A stretch of 64,000 nt of DNA. Source: CBDCGJ01 sp965238305. Lineage in GTDB: Bacteria; Pseudomonadota; Alphaproteobacteria; GCA-2731375. The number at the start of each line of letters is the position of its first letter. The stretch's first letter is position 1. Positions 26,791-35,823 of the stretch are shown here, piece by piece. The position numbers and the translations under genes are program-made. The notes under the pieces were generated by a model that was given only the letters and a program-made list of their open reading frames with translations, did not search any database and was not told where the DNA came from. The stretch is from assembly GCA_965238305.1 (NCBI GenBank), contig CBDEHK010000001.1:1798001-1862000 (forward strand), read 5' to 3'.

Positions 26791-27423
26791 TCAGCCTCGC
26801 GATTGCGGCGCCCGCGGGAACAAATACCTGATCAGGATAAAGCCGCCCAGAAAACCGCCGACATGGGCATCCCAGGCCACCGCTTGCATATCGCTGCCCA
26901 TCAAGACGCCGGTCCGACCCAGCAAGATGTTGAAGAAGATGAAGCCACCGACAATCGGATAAGGTTTTGGATTGGTGACGCGGATGTAAGCCCCTAACAA
27001 ACCGGACGCGGCACCAGAGGCCCCGATCACAAAAACGACTTCGGCAGTGATAAAATAGCTCACCAAAACGGCCAGCGCCCCGGCAATAGCGGACAATAAA
27101 TACAGCCCCACCATCCGTCCGGCGCCGATCATCTGCTCAACCCGGGTGGCGAAGGCCAGGACAAATAAAGCGTTGATGATCAAATGCATGGCGTCGGCAT
27201 GGATGAAGGCATGCGATATCGGCGACAGGGCGATCAAGGTTTGCGTCAACAGGCTTGAAACATCGAAGAGTTGCAAGAAGAGCTGCGGAGAAAAGGACGA
27301 AAGTATCAATATTCTTTCAATCCAATCGTTCAAGGCAAAGTTAATCAATGCATAGACCGCAATATTTACCGCCAAAATGCAGATTACGGTGCGTGTGGTG
27401 TTGATGGCCGGAACTTGTTTCAA
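26791..27423 (-). CDS. Rhomboid-family intramembrane serine protease
   Basis: 210 residues with six hydrophobic segments. The catalytic Ser is in VIGASGAASGLLGAYI, the catalytic His in AWDAHVGGFLGGFIL, and the oxyanion-side His/Asn in DAMHLIINALFVLAFATRVEQ. It cleaves membrane-embedded substrates in the inner membrane. The start is a TTG with no good Shine-Dalgarno; a shorter form would lose the first membrane segment. Divergent from the methyltransferase gene, 93 bp away. Confidence 0.9.
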   Translation of the reverse strand: MKQVPAINTTRTVICILAVNIAVYALINFALNDWIERILILSSFSPQLFLQLFDVSSLLTQTLIALSPISHAFIHADAMHLIINALFVLAFATRVEQMIGAGRMVGLYLLSAIAGALAVLVSYFITAEVVFVIGASGAASGLLGAYIRVTNPKPYPIVGGFIFFNILLGRTGVLMGSDMQAVAWDAHVGGFLGGFILIRYLFPRAPQSRG

Positions 27424-27516
27424 TTCTTTAACTCGATTTTAACCGAAAATAGCTAACTCCTATTATACCCAAACACTTTCAGAAAATGGTAATAAACATC
27501 GAATTAGAATTGTTAG

Positions 27517-28434
27517 ATGACGGATAATTATGTAAATTTAAAAGACCGTTTGGTCGCGTGGTGGGACGGCGCGAATATGCCGGGTGGTGGGCGTATCGCG
27601 GACGGACGGACCAACAGCGACGATCCCAACCTTGAAATCACGGTTGACGAGTCCGATTACGGCTGGTCGGATCATCGCATCAAGGCCTGCCAAATGCTTT
27701 GGGGGACTGGTTACCTGCATCCCGGCGGCGAGTCATATTGCAAACGTATGGTGCAGCCGGCCCAGTTGGAGGCCGAAAATCGCGTGATTGATCTGACCGC
27801 AGGTTTCGGCGGGGTGACCCAATTCTTTCAGAAAAAACTGGACTGTAGAGTGGAATGTCTGGAGACGGATGACTTTCTGGCTGAACGTACGGCGGCGGCG
27901 CTGGAAATCGAGGTCGATACTTTTGACCCGGACGAGTTAGGACTAGAGCGTCGGGGCTACGGGAAAGTAAACGGTATTTTCAGTCGCGATCTGATGTATC
28001 AGGTCGATAAGGCAAAAGCCTTGTTGATGGCCTATGCCATGTTGCAGCCCCAGGGTAGTTATGTTTTCACGGATTTCATATTGACCGACGACGATGAAGA
28101 AAACGAACAATTGTCCGATTGGCGAGCCGCCGAACCAAGGTGCCACGACATTTGGACAGTCGAACAATATCGCGCTGAGATGAAACGTCTGAACTTCGAT
28201 GTGCATATCTTACAAGACGAATCCGAAGTTTTGGTGAAAATTGTTATGGCCGGTTGGCAAGCCTGCCTGCAAAGATTAGAAAACCAGAAAATGACACGTG
28301 GGGTCGTCACTGCACTGGTGAATGAAGCCGACATCTGGTTACATCGCTTGCGTGCGATCGATAGCGGCCAACTTAAATATGTTATGATCCATGCCCGCAA
28401 TCCAGAAAAGAAAATCCGTAAACTGACGGTTTGA
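27517..28434 (+). CDS. Class I SAM-dependent methyltransferase, function unknown
   Basis: 305 residues. The SAM-binding motif I is VIDLTAGFGGVTQFF, with the acidic strand-2 residues in ECLETDDF. FSRDLMYQVDKAKALLMAYAMLQPQGSYVFTDF fits motifs IV-VI. The N-terminal 90 residues, rich in Trp and Gly (WWDGANMPGG, SDYGWSDHR), and the C-terminal helical part are not familiar. The substrate is likely a small molecule, but nothing shows which. Stands alone. Confidence 0.75.
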   Translation: MTDNYVNLKDRLVAWWDGANMPGGGRIADGRTNSDDPNLEITVDESDYGWSDHRIKACQMLWGTGYLHPGGESYCKRMVQPAQLEAENRVIDLTAGFGGVTQFFQKKLDCRVECLETDDFLAERTAAALEIEVDTFDPDELGLERRGYGKVNGIFSRDLMYQVDKAKALLMAYAMLQPQGSYVFTDFILTDDDEENEQLSDWRAAEPRCHDIWTVEQYRAEMKRLNFDVHILQDESEVLVKIVMAGWQACLQRLENQKMTRGVVTALVNEADIWLHRLRAIDSGQLKYVMIHARNPEKKIRKLTV

Positions 28435-28499
28435 CAAAGATCTCGTCAAGGGCAGGAATCGCTTGCTGCGCAGCCTGATCACCACCACATTAGGGTGAT

Positions 28500-28727
28500 G
28501 TGATTAGCGCGAATATTGCGGGGTCTGTTGTGAAAACATTGCTTTTGGTTATTCTATTGTCGCAAACTGGTGGCGCACAGATTGTGTTCCAGGCAGAATA
28601 TAAGAATATGGAAATCTGCAAGAAAAACGGCCAGGACGCGGCGGCCCATTTTCTCGGTGCGACGACATCAAATTCCTATCAGATCGTCTGTGCCCCCTGG
28701 TTTGTTACCATCGGCGGCAATCGTTAA
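28500..28727 (+). CDS. Small secreted unknown protein (75 aa)
   Basis: Starts at GTG 28500 or GTG 28530. A hydrophobic stretch TLLLVILLSQTGGAQ looks like a signal peptide, leaving about 45 residues with two Cys (EICKKNG and QIVCAPW). No known domain. Its 3' end overlaps the convergent MFS gene by 4 bp. Such short secreted proteins are common and usually unnamed. Confidence 0.5.
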   Translation: MISANIAGSVVKTLLLVILLSQTGGAQIVFQAEYKNMEICKKNGQDAAAHFLGATTSNSYQIVCAPWFVTIGGNR

Positions 28728-29947
28728 CGACGGTGGAGTTCGCGCCAGCGCCAACCCAGAAATAAGATTGGCAACAAACCCTCCAAGGCAATAATCTTCA
28801 GGGCGTTTGACGCACCAAACCACTCGCCCATCAATCCAACATTGGCGAAACCGATTAGGCCGGTGCCGATACAGATCACCACCAGGCCATAAAGCCGTCC
28901 GCGCATTTCCGCCGGCGCGACGGTATAAATCAACGTTGACTGCATCGCACCGAAACAGGCGCTGGCGATCCCGATTACGAAAAACAATGAGAACACGGCA
29001 TAGACCTGTCCGGCCCAGCCAGCGATGAATATCAAGATCAAATGGCACAGGGCCCCATAATAGTAGATTCGTCGATATATTTGCAGCTTCGCGAACAACG
29101 CAACGAAAATAGCGCCGAAGAACGCGCCGCCGCCTTCTGTTGCGGAAAGAATGCCAACCCAGAATGACGATAATTCCAATTCCTCGCGACCGATCACCGG
29201 CACCATGGAGACAAACGGAAATCCCCAAATGTTGAAGATGATGGTAACCGCCAGGATGCAACGGATGTCTCGATTTTTCAGGGCATAACGAAATGCTTCC
29301 GCCATATCTCTCAACAAGCCAGTAATCAACCCGCTAGAGGATTTGCGCTCAAGGCTGGCGCGCCAACTCAATGTCGCGATCAAAACGAAAGACAAGGCAT
29401 ATAACGTGCAACTCAACATGTAGGCACCGCCCCCACCGACAAACTGATAAAGCGTGCCACCCAACAGTGGTCCCAACATACGGGTAATATTATTGGTTGC
29501 GGCATCCAGGCCCATCGCCTGCGCTAAGTTTTCCGGGCCAGCGATTTCGCCCAACATACGTCGTCGCAACGGCATATCGGTGGTCCAGACCAGACCGCTG
29601 AAAGCGGTGGCGATCGCGACATGCCAATATTCGATGGCGCCGGCGAAAAATAGCATTGCCAGGACGGCGGAGACGCTGGCGATCATGATCAGACTAAAGC
29701 CGATCAAACGGGATGGATTGAAGCGGTCGGCGATCGCCCCAATCAAAGAGCCGAATATCGGCAGCGGCGCCATGCGCAACATCACCAGCAATGCGACTAG
29801 GAACGGTGAGCCTGTGGTCTCGTAGGCGTAGATACCCAACACCAACATTTCCAGCCAGCGGGCGATGCCGCTCAACAGCCCGACCATCCAAATACGGGTG
29901 AACTGGCCGTTCTTCATAAGCAAGAAAAGTCCCGTCGGGCTGGTCAT
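28724..29947 (-). CDS. MFS transporter (EntS-like/MFS_3 type)
   Basis: About 407 residues with roughly ten to twelve transmembrane segments. The loop GSLIGAIADRFNPSRLIG after helix 2 corresponds to the MFS motif A region. VWTTDMPLRRRMLGEIAGPENLAQAMGLDAA is typical of the enterobactin-exporter-like branch. The first ATG is at 29947. The substrate is unknown. Single gene on the minus strand, divergent from the EamA transporter. Confidence 0.87.
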   Translation of the reverse strand: MTSPTGLFLLMKNGQFTRIWMVGLLSGIARWLEMLVLGIYAYETTGSPFLVALLVMLRMAPLPIFGSLIGAIADRFNPSRLIGFSLIMIASVSAVLAMLFFAGAIEYWHVAIATAFSGLVWTTDMPLRRRMLGEIAGPENLAQAMGLDAATNNITRMLGPLLGGTLYQFVGGGGAYMLSCTLYALSFVLIATLSWRASLERKSSSGLITGLLRDMAEAFRYALKNRDIRCILAVTIIFNIWGFPFVSMVPVIGREELELSSFWVGILSATEGGGAFFGAIFVALFAKLQIYRRIYYYGALCHLILIFIAGWAGQVYAVFSLFFVIGIASACFGAMQSTLIYTVAPAEMRGRLYGLVVICIGTGLIGFANVGLMGEWFGASNALKIIALEGLLPILFLGWRWRELHRR

Positions 29948-30054
29948 CAATTAAGCTCAAGAATGCTAGTGAAAGGATTGACCCGCAGACTATGACCAGA
30001 TGCCAGAGAATGCTAGCGTTAGTGTGATCTGGCAGCGTTGTTGAGAAGGACAGG

Positions 30055-31011
30055 ATGCACAATACCGAGGCCAATGTTTATCCGGAAGACGTGATCGCGC
30101 CGGATCTTAGGAAAAGCACGCTGGGTCGCACCTCGGCTTGGTTGCTGCTGTTGCTTGCCGGACTGATCTGGGGAGCGACGTTTTCACTCGCCAAGATCGC
30201 GGCGGAAGGCGGCGGTCATCCGATTGGGATCAATTATTGGCAGTCCCTAATTGGGGCGTTTTATCTACTTCTGATTGCTATGGTCGGCCGTCAGAAAATA
30301 CCGTTCAACCGTGCCAGTGTCTGGTTCTATGTCGTCTGCGGTTTGTTGGGGTCGGCTATTCCAGGCGTGCTGTTTTTCTATGCCGCTTCGCGGGTATCGC
30401 CCGGCGTGCTGTCGATTACCGTGGCGACGGTGCCGATCTTGACCTTTGCTGCGGCGGCACTATTCGGGATCGAAAAACTGCGGGTCGGACGGGTCTTGGG
30501 TGTGCTTTGCGGGATGCTCTCAATCGTCTTGTTGGTCGGCCCTAAGCAAAGTCTGCCAGACCCTTCGGCGGTGCCTTGGGTGCTGGCCACGCTCATTGCT
30601 GCTGTTTGTTATGCCAGCGAAAATCTGTTTATCGCAACGCGAATGCCAGCCGGTGCCGGTCCGGTTACGATCGCGACCGGTATGTTCATCGCTGCGGCCG
30701 TCATAACGACACCAGTGGTCTTCGCGGTCGATGCATTTGTTCCCTTAGTCTGGCCTTGGGGACCAGTTGAATGGGCCATCATCGGCATGGCGACGCTGAG
30801 TGTGACTGCCTACAGTATCTTCATATTTCTTGTCACCCATGCCGGTCCAGTATTCGCCAGTCAGACCGCTTATGTGGTGACGTTTTCCGGCGTTTTTTGG
30901 GGCCTACTGATTTTTGACGAACAGCATTCGAGCTGGATTTGGGCCGCTCTGATAGTCATGTTAGGGGCCCTGGCGTTGGTGACGCCACGGCGAAGCGAGA
31001 GTGATGCTTGA
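30055..31011 (+). CDS. EamA/DMT-superfamily permease
   Basis: 318 residues with ten predicted membrane segments in two EamA repeats, starting LLLLAGLIWGATFSLAKIA and later LATLIAAVCYASENLFIA. Ends with the characteristic GVFWGLLIFDEQHSSWIWAALIVMLGALALV. Such inner-membrane proteins usually export amino acids or metabolites. AAGGACAGG lies just ahead of the ATG. Substrate unknown. Confidence 0.9.
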   Translation: MHNTEANVYPEDVIAPDLRKSTLGRTSAWLLLLLAGLIWGATFSLAKIAAEGGGHPIGINYWQSLIGAFYLLLIAMVGRQKIPFNRASVWFYVVCGLLGSAIPGVLFFYAASRVSPGVLSITVATVPILTFAAAALFGIEKLRVGRVLGVLCGMLSIVLLVGPKQSLPDPSAVPWVLATLIAAVCYASENLFIATRMPAGAGPVTIATGMFIAAAVITTPVVFAVDAFVPLVWPWGPVEWAIIGMATLSVTAYSIFIFLVTHAGPVFASQTAYVVTFSGVFWGLLIFDEQHSSWIWAALIVMLGALALVTPRRSESDA

Positions 31012-31025
31012 CAGTAAACCTACCG

Positions 31026-31739
31026 CTAAAACTTCTCCACCCAAGGCCGTAGCTCAATTTCCCAAGCCCAGCTAGAGCGCTGTTGGCGATGGAAATGCAA
31101 ATAACTTTCAGCAATCGCATCGGGATCAAGCAGTCCGTCATTGCCGCCTCTGCCGGCGCGGGGATCGTCCGGGCCATGGCTGATACCGCCGTCAATGACA
31201 AAATGCCCGATATGAATGTTCTGCGGGTGCAACTCTCGCGCCAGACTTTGTGCTAATCCGCGCAGGCCAAATTTCCCCATCGCGAAAGAGGCCGATTGGG
31301 CATACCCCTTAACGCTGGCGGAGGCGCCGGTGAACAAGATCGTGCCATGGCCAGCCGCTAGCATCGACTTAACCGCCGCCTGGGCGATCAGAAAGCCGCC
31401 ATAACACGAAATCAGCAAGGCATTGCGAACCGCCTCGGGGTCCTGTTCAACAAACGGTCCCCGGGTCCGGGCGCTGGGATTAAAGACCACCAGATTTGGC
31501 GTTCCCGTCCCTGACGCCAATCCGCTGAACAGCCGCTTGACACTTTCCGCGTCGCTGACATCACAGGCATAAGCCGTCGCCTCAGTTTCCGCACAAAGCG
31601 CCGAAAGTTTATCGGGATCGCGCGCCGCCAAACTGACCTGCATCCCGTTCTGATGAAATAGTCGCGCCAGCGACGCACTCAAACCCAGACCGGCGCCGAC
31701 AATAAGGACGTGTTCTGGTGCAATGTTATCTTCAGCCAT
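31026..31739 (-). CDS. Short-chain dehydrogenase/reductase
   Basis: 237 residues of Rossmann fold. The cofactor motif is VGAGLGLSASLARLF and the strand-2 motif LAARDPDKLSALCAET, whose Arg suggests NADPH. ILFTGASASVKG supplies the catalytic Ser, but the usual YxxxK is replaced by SFAMGKFGLRGL: Tyr is Phe while Lys is kept. That substitution is known in some SDRs of uncertain activity. Substrate unknown. GAGGA precedes the ATG. Confidence 0.82.
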   Translation of the reverse strand: MAEDNIAPEHVLIVGAGLGLSASLARLFHQNGMQVSLAARDPDKLSALCAETEATAYACDVSDAESVKRLFSGLASGTGTPNLVVFNPSARTRGPFVEQDPEAVRNALLISCYGGFLIAQAAVKSMLAAGHGTILFTGASASVKGYAQSASFAMGKFGLRGLAQSLARELHPQNIHIGHFVIDGGISHGPDDPRAGRGGNDGLLDPDAIAESYLHFHRQQRSSWAWEIELRPWVEKF

Positions 31740-32167
31740 GCTGTAGATCCTCTCGAATTTACCGCGAATTTTGTTGATCTGCTGACCAGCTTAGCCGAAC
31801 TCAACCGACTGCGGAAGAGCTTGGTATTGCTATCAGCGATCAAAGTAAAACTCCCCGCAAACCAAACTTTGGTGCCAGTCCTGACTTATGGTTCACGATC
31901 ACGGCCATCATATAAGGCCGCGCGCCAATCGTCATCAGGACGTTTTGTGACGCCGCTAACGCCGCTAATCTATCGGCTCCGGGCGCACCGAAAGCCCACC
32001 GTTCATCTCGGCAAAACGGACATAACGGGTTGTTTGGTAAGTAAAATTTTACCGGTAATTAGCTAAAAACCAATCTGTATATTTTTGAAATCCAGATCAT
32101 TCCGCGATATGGTTTGGTGTCAAGAGAACGCACAAGATCGTCCGGAAAAATTGTGGAGTAGCCTGAA
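31740..32167. other. Non-coding interval before the secreted metzincin gene
   Basis: 428 bp between divergent genes. No convincing coding frame or RNA gene. A 10-bp palindrome TTACCGGTAA at 32049-32058 is the only symmetrical element noticed. The metzincin ribosome site (GGAG about 9 nt before the ATG) is at its right end. Confidence 0.45.
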
Positions 32168-34963
32168 ATGCGTATGGGTCATTTGTTGAAATTGGCGTCA
32201 GTTGGCGTCGCCTTGTCGGTATTGTTTCTGTCACCTGCATCGTCGCAACAACGCGCATTTGGTCCTGGTCAACCGGCAAATGTCAGCGACCTTCCGGCTG
32301 GCGCCTTCCGCTCGGCCCTTGAGGGTCTTCCAGCAACGGCACGCGGCCGAGCTCTTGGTATCTTGCGGCGCGGTACAATCCCGGTGGAAGATCTGCAATT
32401 CATGCGCGTCAGCCCGCGTGGCGACCTGTTTTTTGAGGATCCGGCTTTCGAGGCGGATGGCAGCATTGAAGAAGTCGTGCCACCCGCTGAAATCTCCGAG
32501 GCCAATGTATTCACGCTGCACAGCAAACCTGGTGCCGCGAATATTCTCTATCTCGATTTCGACGGTCACGACGTTACTGGTACCGTCTGGAATGCAAATT
32601 CAGGGCAAACCGTACTCAATATGCGTCCCTATTCGTCCGACGGGGATTATTTCAATTTCTCGACCACGGAGATCGACCGCATCGCGGAATCGTGGCGTCG
32701 CGTGGCGGAAGATTTCGCACCCTTCGATATCGATGTAACCACTGCTGAGCCGGGTTCTTTTGGCTCCAACGTCGGACACATCCTGATCACCCAAAAACAG
32801 GATGCAGACGGCGATTACATTTACGATTGCGGTTGCGGCGGTGTTGCTTATTACAACGGTTTTGGCAGCACCTATTTGTCACCCGGCCTGGTCTTCAATA
32901 CCAGCTTAACCGGTGTGAGCGAGGCCATAACCCACGAGTTTGGTCACAACCTCAATCTCAATCATGATGGTACCAACGGCAGTTCGTATTATTCGGGCCA
33001 TGGCGCCGGCGCGGTCAGCTGGGGACCTATAATGGGCGCCAGCTATAATATTAGCATCGCGCAGTGGAGTAAGGGTGAATATTCCGGTGCCAACAATACC
33101 CAGGACGATCTTGCCATCATCGCCAGCGAACTTTCTTATCGCCTCGACGACCATGAGGACGCTGTGCTCAACCTCGCCACGCCGCTGCTGGTGACCGGCG
33201 GCGTCAATGTGGTCAGCCTTGGTCGGGTCTCCGATCCAAGCGCTTCGGATTTGGCCAACAAAGGCGTTATCGAAGATCGCAACGACTTCGACCTTTTCTC
33301 CATGAACGTGGGTCCGGGGACCATCGCCTTGACCATCGCGCCGTCGCACTATGAGACCTTTCTCGGCAGCACCGCTTCCAATTTGGATATCGAGGTGAGG
33401 CTGCTTGATGCGGATGGTTTTCCGCTGCAAACCAGTAACCCGGATCTCGACACCGATGCGACAATCAACTATGTTGTCACAGTCGCAGGCACCTATTATT
33501 TGGAAATCAACGGCGTTGGACGCGGTTCGGCACTTGGCGACGGTTATACCGACTATGCCAGCATCGGCGAATATTACATCGCCGGCACCGTGCCTGAGGA
33601 TATTCTGATCACCGCGCCACCGACGGCGCCAAGCGATCTGAGCGCGACTTTGGTCGGTGAGGTAAATATTGAACTCGACTGGACCGATCCGCTGACGCCG
33701 GACGATGAAGATGAAGCTGGCTATCGCGTATTGCGATCGGTGAATGGTGGCGACTTTATTTTGCGCACTGAACTACCGCGTGACAGCGAATTCTTCGCCG
33801 ACAACAACCTTGCCAACGGCGACTATGCCTACAAACTAGAAGTCTATAACAGTCTCGGGACCGTGCAGACACTATTGCCGACAGCGACCATCACCGTTGA
33901 TGCGCCGACCGTTGCCATGGCGACAAGCGAAAGCACTGCGTTGGGTGCGGTCCAGTCAGGTTCGTATCTGAATACTCAGATTGTTGCCGGTTCGGAGACC
34001 TTGGTTGAACAACATAGCGGTGGCAAACCAAGCAACCGCAGATCCTATCTGGATCATACCTGGACAGTACCTGGTGTGGTATCCGGCGCGACGGTCAATC
34101 TTGCAATCCGCGCCTCAGCCCTGGTGAATAGCGAGGGGGACGATTTTATCTTCACTTATTCGGTAAATGGCGGCCCGCAAAACACACTCTTCACCTTGGT
34201 CAACGGATCTGCCCCGCCAGTTATGACATTTCCGCTACCACCAGACACCAATGGCACGGTTGAGATTAATGTCGTCGATAGTGACCCGGACACGATTGGC
34301 AACAAGGTCACCGACACCGTAACGATCCATGAGATCAGCATCACCTCAGGCGGCGATGCAAACAATGAGCCGCCGGTGGTGAATATCACCTTACCAGCTG
34401 CAAGTTTGACGGAACTGAGCGGTGCTACGACCAATTTTGAAGGAACTGCCAGCGATGCCGAAGATGGTTCTCTAGATGGCTCGCTCTCCTGGTCGTCCGA
34501 CATAGATGGATATCTCGGCAATGGTGCCAGTCAAAGCGCGGATCTGAGCGATGGCGTACACACCGTAACAGCGAGCGTCAGCGACAGTGCCGGGGCAATG
34601 GGGAGCGATGTGATCACGGTTACCGTCGGCAATCCGCCGACAAGCATGGCGATCTCCAATCTTGCCGGGGTCGGTATACCAGCCGGTCGGGGCGGTAAAT
34701 GGCAGGCTGTCGTGACAGTAACGGTGCGGGACGATTTCGACAATCTGGTCGACGGCGCCTTGGTGAGCGGATCCTGGTCCGCCGGCGCAAAAGGCTCGGG
34801 ATCCTGTACCACCGTCTTGGGTTCTTGCGATATTTCCAAGGGCGGGTTGAAGTCCAATGCCTCTGCTGCCACCTTCTTGGTAACTGGTGTCAGCGGACCG
34901 CTGAACTACGACCAGAGCCTTTATAATAGCGTCGCAACCCAGATAACGGTGGCCGCGCCCTAG
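32168..34963 (+). CDS. Large secreted metzincin metalloprotease with FnIII/Ig-like C-terminal domains
   Basis: 931 residues. Residues 1-27 are a signal peptide. A propeptide-like stretch follows, then a catalytic domain from about residue 115. The zinc motif HEFGHNLNLNHD (His256, Glu257, His260, His266) and a downstream Met-turn in PIMGAS define a metzincin. The sequence between resembles M12/pappalysin-type enzymes. The next region (about 340-475) looks like a pre-peptidase C-terminal (PPC) domain ending VAGTYYLEINGVG. A fibronectin III-like domain (from PPTAPSDLSATL) and Ig/cadherin-like repeats (PPVVNITLPAA) follow. Probably exported to the surface or medium. Substrate unknown; single gene. 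Confidence 0.85.
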   Translation: MRMGHLLKLASVGVALSVLFLSPASSQQRAFGPGQPANVSDLPAGAFRSALEGLPATARGRALGILRRGTIPVEDLQFMRVSPRGDLFFEDPAFEADGSIEEVVPPAEISEANVFTLHSKPGAANILYLDFDGHDVTGTVWNANSGQTVLNMRPYSSDGDYFNFSTTEIDRIAESWRRVAEDFAPFDIDVTTAEPGSFGSNVGHILITQKQDADGDYIYDCGCGGVAYYNGFGSTYLSPGLVFNTSLTGVSEAITHEFGHNLNLNHDGTNGSSYYSGHGAGAVSWGPIMGASYNISIAQWSKGEYSGANNTQDDLAIIASELSYRLDDHEDAVLNLATPLLVTGGVNVVSLGRVSDPSASDLANKGVIEDRNDFDLFSMNVGPGTIALTIAPSHYETFLGSTASNLDIEVRLLDADGFPLQTSNPDLDTDATINYVVTVAGTYYLEINGVGRGSALGDGYTDYASIGEYYIAGTVPEDILITAPPTAPSDLSATLVGEVNIELDWTDPLTPDDEDEAGYRVLRSVNGGDFILRTELPRDSEFFADNNLANGDYAYKLEVYNSLGTVQTLLPTATITVDAPTVAMATSESTALGAVQSGSYLNTQIVAGSETLVEQHSGGKPSNRRSYLDHTWTVPGVVSGATVNLAIRASALVNSEGDDFIFTYSVNGGPQNTLFTLVNGSAPPVMTFPLPPDTNGTVEINVVDSDPDTIGNKVTDTVTIHEISITSGGDANNEPPVVNITLPAASLTELSGATTNFEGTASDAEDGSLDGSLSWSSDIDGYLGNGASQSADLSDGVHTVTASVSDSAGAMGSDVITVTVGNPPTSMAISNLAGVGIPAGRGGKWQAVVTVTVRDDFDNLVDGALVSGSWSAGAKGSGSCTTVLGSCDISKGGLKSNASAATFLVTGVSGPLNYDQSLYNSVATQITVAAP

Positions 34964-34982
34964 TCATGAAAAGCGGTTTACC

Positions 34983-35231
34983 TCAATGGCGACGGGCGGC
35001 GACAATATAAGCTTCGATGCTCGTCTCACCCAGTGCGGATAATGCTTCGAGCCGGTGTAGACCTTCGATCAGGACATACCGATCCTTGCCGCGACGAACT
35101 TGGATGGGCGTTTTCTGGCCCTCTTGCAAAATGCTTTCGGCCAGCGCTTCGACTTTGTCGGCGTCTAATTGCTGGCGTCGTTTTGCCGGGACATAGATTT
35201 CACTGACGTTCAACATGATATTTTTTAACAT
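34983..35231 (-). CDS. Minimal ParB/sulfiredoxin-like nuclease-fold protein (82 aa)
   Basis: The whole product is a ParB N-terminal-like domain: SEIYVPAKRRQQLDADKVEALAES, then TPIQVRRG and YVLIEGLHRLEALSALGE. The GLHRLEA motif equals the G-x-x-R(R/L) phosphate-binding patch of ParB/Srx proteins. The helix-turn-helix of plasmid or chromosome ParB is missing, so it is not a partition protein by itself. GAGG lies before the ATG. It lies 91 bp downstream of the cyclic-nucleotide-binding gene on the same strand. Function unknown. Confidence 0.8.
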   Translation of the reverse strand: MLKNIMLNVSEIYVPAKRRQQLDADKVEALAESILQEGQKTPIQVRRGKDRYVLIEGLHRLEALSALGETSIEAYIVAARRH

Positions 35232-35321
35232 CGCTGCACCTCGCCCCTTCAGTTTACGGCCAATTAAAGTTGTGTATCGTCGTCGCCGAATAGGCGGAAA
35301 ATTTTGGACAAAGTGTGGTGA

Positions 35322-35810
35322 TTAGAAGCCTAAATACACGCGCGAATAATAACGCGTTTTTTCGTCTTCACTCAATTTGATTTCAGATTTCTCATCAGAA
35401 TCCGCTTCCTCAATCGAATTTTGCCAGTCTTTGATAACATCATAAAAGCGACGTTTTTGCGGGCCTATACTGGCCATGAGTTCATTCATATAACGCAGCC
35501 GGCGCACCAGCGTTTTCATGAATTCAACCGCGCGTTCGGGATTGTCCTGCATCGAGGCGATAAATTCGTCGTAAGAGGTCACGATGCATTCAGTATCGCT
35601 AAGCGCAACGATCGTGGCGGATCGCGGCGCCGGTTCCAGCAAGCTCATCTCTCCAAAGACATCTCCGGCATCAAGCGCGCCGACGCGCTTGGCTTTGGCC
35701 CCGGTGCCAACTATCACTTCAACGGAACCTTCGATTATTAGAAAAGCCGTATTACCTTCTTCACCTTCTGAAAGGATTGTCTCTCCGGCGCTGAATTTGA
35801 CATTTTGCAT
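35322..35810 (-). CDS. Cyclic nucleotide-binding domain protein without a DNA-binding domain
   Basis: 162 residues. The cNMP-binding fold is complete: FSAGETILSEGEEGNTAFLI, EGSVEVIV and the phosphate cassette GDVFGEMSLLEPAPRSATIVA, with Glu and Arg in place to bind the cyclic phosphate. The C-terminal 60 residues are charged helix with no helix-turn-helix, so it is not a CRP-type regulator but a partner or sensor module. It starts 13 bp after the TauD-type dioxygenase stop and is probably co-transcribed with it. Confidence 0.85.
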   Translation of the reverse strand: MQNVKFSAGETILSEGEEGNTAFLIIEGSVEVIVGTGAKAKRVGALDAGDVFGEMSLLEPAPRSATIVALSDTECIVTSYDEFIASMQDNPERAVEFMKTLVRRLRYMNELMASIGPQKRRFYDVIKDWQNSIEEADSDEKSEIKLSEDEKTRYYSRVYLGF

Positions 35811-35823
35811 TTCACGGCCCTTA

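Noticed and set aside
31710..32066. 118-codon plus-strand frame in the interval before the metzincin
   Set aside because: No ribosome-binding site, no recognisable domain and a random-looking composition.
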